The notes beneath the pieces are model-generated. The model had not been told where the DNA came from. It saw only the letters and a program-made list of their open reading frames with translations, and ran no database searches. Source: an uncultured Hungatella sp. (GTDB lineage Bacteria > Bacillota > Clostridia > Lachnospirales > Lachnospiraceae). From it: a stretch of DNA of 64,000 nucleotides. The position numbers and the translations under genes are program-made. Below, piece by piece: positions 61,504-64,000 of the stretch. Position 1 is the stretch's first letter. Each line of letters opens with the position of its first letter. The stretch spans positions 33,847-97,846 of the forward strand of contig CAJTOT010000010.1 in the NCBI GenBank assembly GCA_910577935.1, given 5' to 3'.

Positions 61504-63258
61504 CTAATGCCGGACAGAATCTCCTGTCAGCTTTGTGACTGCCTCGGTCAGGCTCTCCAGCTGCCTGTCCGCGTCTTCCCGGCTGTCTCCCTTCACTCCT
61601 ATATAAATCTTCATTTTAGGCTCTGTGCCTGAAGGGCGGACACAGCACCACGCCGATTTCTCCAGTTCAAAATACAGCACATTGGAACGGGGAAGCCCCG
61701 TATCGGACATTTCCCCGGTCTGCCTGTCCAGCACAGTCCCTTGTTCGTAATCCCGAAAGGCTTCTACCCTGTAATCCCCTATTCTCTCCGGAGGATCCTT
61801 TCTCAGCGCTTCCAAAACTCTCTGGATTTTTCCGTCTTCTCCCACCCCCTTCACGGCAGCCGTCACAAGCCCTTCACGAAAATAACCGTATTTCTCAAAC
61901 AGCCATTCCATCTGCTGGCAGAGCGTCCTTCCTTTTGACCGGCAGTAAGCTGCCGCCTCGCACACCATAGCAGCAGCAGCCACCCCATCCTTATCTCTGG
62001 CATGAGTCCCTGTAAGACATCCACAGCTCTCCTCATACCCAAACAAAAAACGGCGGCTTCCATACTCCCCAAAAAGCCTGATCTGCTCTCCTATGTATTT
62101 GAAGCCTGTCAATGTCTCTATCCGCTCAATCCCGTAGGCTGCGGCAGCCTCTTGGGACATTTTTCCGGATACGATGGTGGTAACTACGGCTCCATCTGGC
62201 GGAAGCCGTCCCAGCTCTTTTTTCTGAGACAACAGATACTCCATGATAATCATGCCGGACATATTGCCAGTAAAGGGCTGATATTCCCCTGTATTCTGAT
62301 TTTTGGCATAAACGCCCAACCGGTCGGCATCCGGGTCTGTAGCCAATACCAGGTCGGCATCCACCTTCTCTGCCAGTTGAAGCGCCAGGGTGAATGCGTT
62401 TTTGTCCTCGGGATTGGGGTAACTCACTGTTGGAAAATCGCCGTCAGGAAGTTCCTGTTCCGGAACCACAAACACATGCTCAAAGCCCAGTTCCCTTAAA
62501 ATCCTCCGTACCAGAAGATTTCCCGTGCCGTGGAGCGGCGTGTAAACAATTCTCATATGTCTCCCCTGCTGGTTCATAATCTCCCTGCGGATGGACAGCT
62601 TTTTCAGTTCTTCTATGTACCGGTCATCCATCCGGGAGCCTATCTCCTGGCAGAGTCCCAGGCTCTTTGCCTCTTCAAAATCCATGGTCCTGGCCAGACT
62701 GTAATCCGTGATGCTCCTGACCTCCCGAATAATCTCCCTGTCTCGGGGCGCGGTGATCTGCGCCCCGTCTTCCCAGTACACCTTGTACCCGTTGTACTCT
62801 GGCGGATTGTGACTGGCTGTCACCACAATCCCCGCCGCGCAGCCCAGCTCCCGGACAGCAAAAGACAGCTCGGGCGTGGGCCGCGGAGACTCAAACACAT
62901 AGGCGCGGATGCCGTTGGCTGCCAGGCACAGGGCCGCCTCCCTGGCAAATTCCGGTGACATATGCCTGGAGTCATAGGCGATCGCCACCCCTCTTCCGCC
63001 CATCTGCTCTCTGTTGATGTAATTGGCGAGCCCCTGGGTCGCCTTTCTCACCGTATATCGGTTCATCCGGTTGGCACCTGCCCCCAAAAGCCCCCTCAGG
63101 CCCCCGGTTCCGAACTCCAGCTCCCGGCAAAACCGGTCCGTGATCTCCTCCCTGTCCCCCCTCAAAGCCTCCAGTTCCTTCTTCGTCTCTTCATCAAACA
63201 CCGGCGATCTAAGCCATGCTTCATACTGGCTGACCGCCTGTTCCTCTGATTTTTCCAT
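61504..63258 (-). CDS. Phosphoglucomutase (phospho-sugar mutase)
   Basis: A 584-residue enzyme interconverting glucose-1-P and glucose-6-P (or deoxyribose-1/5-P). Seen: FGTGGLRGLLGAGANRMN, active phosphoserine Ser149 in VVTASHNPPEYNGYKVYW, metal loop ATDPDADRLG, the sugar-binding GYEESCGCLTGTHARDKDG and phosphate-binding RPSGTEPKMKIYI. I chose the ATG at 63256-63258 (GGAAAGGGTTG upstream); the frame continues to 63474 but only into the neighbour. It receives glucose-1-phosphate from glycogen phosphorylase and perhaps mannose-1-phosphate metabolism. Starts 16 bases after the GH130-like gene. Confidence 0.95.
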   Translation of the reverse strand: MEKSEEQAVSQYEAWLRSPVFDEETKKELEALRGDREEITDRFCRELEFGTGGLRGLLGAGANRMNRYTVRKATQGLANYINREQMGGRGVAIAYDSRHMSPEFAREAALCLAANGIRAYVFESPRPTPELSFAVRELGCAAGIVVTASHNPPEYNGYKVYWEDGAQITAPRDREIIREVRSITDYSLARTMDFEEAKSLGLCQEIGSRMDDRYIEELKKLSIRREIMNQQGRHMRIVYTPLHGTGNLLVRRILRELGFEHVFVVPEQELPDGDFPTVSYPNPEDKNAFTLALQLAEKVDADLVLATDPDADRLGVYAKNQNTGEYQPFTGNMSGMIIMEYLLSQKKELGRLPPDGAVVTTIVSGKMSQEAAAAYGIERIETLTGFKYIGEQIRLFGEYGSRRFLFGYEESCGCLTGTHARDKDGVAAAAMVCEAAAYCRSKGRTLCQQMEWLFEKYGYFREGLVTAAVKGVGEDGKIQRVLEALRKDPPERIGDYRVEAFRDYEQGTVLDRQTGEMSDTGLPRSNVLYFELEKSAWCCVRPSGTEPKMKIYIGVKGDSREDADRQLESLTEAVTKLTGDSVRH

Positions 63259-63274
63259 CAACCCTTTCCTTCCT

Positions 63275-64000
63275 CTACCTGCGGCCTGTCTCTCTGTCGC
63301 TTTCCGTAAGCCTGCTGTGTTCCTTAATATATTCCACAATCTCATCTGCCCTGGTAAACGCAAGGGCGATATATGTGTCAGCCGCCCCATAATAGACGGC
63401 GATTCTTCCGTCCGACGGGTCGCAGACAGCGGCGCAGGGGAAGCAGACATTTGGCACAAATCCCCTCTCCTCATACCACTCCTCCGGTGTCAGAAGAAAG
63501 TTCCCGCACCGGTACTTAACGACGGACGGATTGTCCAGATCCAGGATAGCGCCGCCCATGCTGTACACGTATCCGTTGCAGGTGCTGCTCACGCCGTGGT
63601 AAAAGAGCAGCCAGCCCTCGTCGGTCTCAATAGGCGCTGCGCCGCCGCCGATCTTCAGAGACTGCCACCACTCTTCGCCTTTTCCCATCACATGCCGATG
63701 CTTTCCCCAGTACACCATATCTGCGCTTTCCGAGATGAAGATATCCCCAAAAGGCGTATGCCCGCTGTCGCTTGGCCGCGACAGCATCAGGAACTTGCCG
63801 TTCACCTTTCTTGGAAACAGCACGGCATTTCTGTTAAACGGAAGAAACGGATTCTCAATTCTGGTAAATGTTTTAAAATCCTGTGTCCCGGCAACGCCTA
63901 TGGACGCGCCGTAAAAGTCCTGGCACCAGATTATATAATAAGTATCTTCCACTTTTACCAGTCTTGGATCATACGCATATTTCGGCATAAAGTCATTTCC
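63275..64000 (-). CDS. GH130-type glycoside phosphorylase, cut by right edge
   Basis: The open frame runs past base 64000; 242 residues of the C-terminal part are present. Matches GH130 beta-mannoside phosphorylases: YDPRLVKVEDTYYIIWCQDFYG, SRPSDSGHTPFGDIF, GGGAAPIETDEGWLLFYHGVS, YSMGGAILDLDNPSVV, GFVPNVCFPCAAVC, YYGAADTYIALAF. The family splits beta-1,4- or beta-1,2-mannosides with phosphate to give mannose-1-phosphate. The N-terminal part with the proton-donor Asp lies outside. Same operon direction as phosphoglucomutase. Confidence 0.9.
   Translation of the reverse strand, partial: GNDFMPKYAYDPRLVKVEDTYYIIWCQDFYGASIGVAGTQDFKTFTRIENPFLPFNRNAVLFPRKVNGKFLMLSRPSDSGHTPFGDIFISESADMVYWGKHRHVMGKGEEWWQSLKIGGGAAPIETDEGWLLFYHGVSSTCNGYVYSMGGAILDLDNPSVVKYRCGNFLLTPEEWYEERGFVPNVCFPCAAVCDPSDGRIAVYYGAADTYIALAFTRADEIVEYIKEHSRLTESDRETGRR

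Overview
The window reads as chromosomal DNA of a gut-type Lachnospiraceae/Clostridia bacterium (Bacillota). This is inferred from the gene content and signals: a T-box leader on leuS, a CIRCE operator on hsp20, consensus AGGAGG ribosome sites, fused LarC, YesM/YesN-type sensors, clostridial-style exosortase and high-cysteine small proteins. Base composition is fairly GC-rich except for one AT-rich island at about 27.2-30.75 kb. No tRNA, rRNA or CRISPR array was recognised.

Layout. 1-9.1 kb: a VanW-like surface protein cut by the left edge, a PHP phosphoesterase with a small partner, a P1-family peptidase, an AI-2E-type permease, an AlaX editing protein, a duplicated Cys/Gly-rich mini-protein and three conserved-looking hypothetical genes. 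9.1-16.7 kb: a secreted protein with EF-hand-like loops, leuS under a T-box, a DUF1846 protein, an HrcA/CIRCE-controlled Hsp20, a decayed integrase fragment and a divergent phosphoribosyltransferase. 16.7-22.7 kb: a complete oppABCDF peptide importer with a terminator inside its leader and another between oppA and oppB. 22.9-25.8 kb: a VIT/VWA surface protein with a PEP-CTERM-like tail, translationally coupled to an exosortase. 25.9-27.2 kb: an aminotransferase.

27.2-30.75 kb: a three-gene AT-rich cassette (DUF262 protein, DUF3696 ATPase, unknown protein) with its own promoter. It is inserted just after the terminator of the next operon and is the best candidate for a poorly described defence-type system. 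30.8-40.6 kb: a ten-gene Mrp/MBH-like ion-pumping membrane operon with four antiporter-like subunits and no electron-input module. 40.7-43.2 kb: a wrecked sensor locus consisting of a frameshifted YesM-type kinase and a YesN-type regulator fused out of frame, by deletion, to the tail of a TRAP transporter DctP gene.

43.4-46.6 kb: larB-larE-larC for the nickel-pincer nucleotide cofactor, with a His-rich tandem repeat in LarC. 46.7-50.0 kb: a hybrid sensor kinase overlapping lgt. 50.3-54.0 kb: an AEC transporter, a membrane protein, pyridoxamine kinase and a Cof-type HAD phosphatase. 54.1-64 kb: glycogen phosphorylase, an AraC regulator, a PstS-like lipoprotein with an extra C-terminal domain, an Fe-S aldo/keto reductase, phosphoglucomutase and a GH130-type phosphorylase cut by the right edge. 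The last two would both deal in sugar-1-phosphates, as would glycogen phosphorylase.
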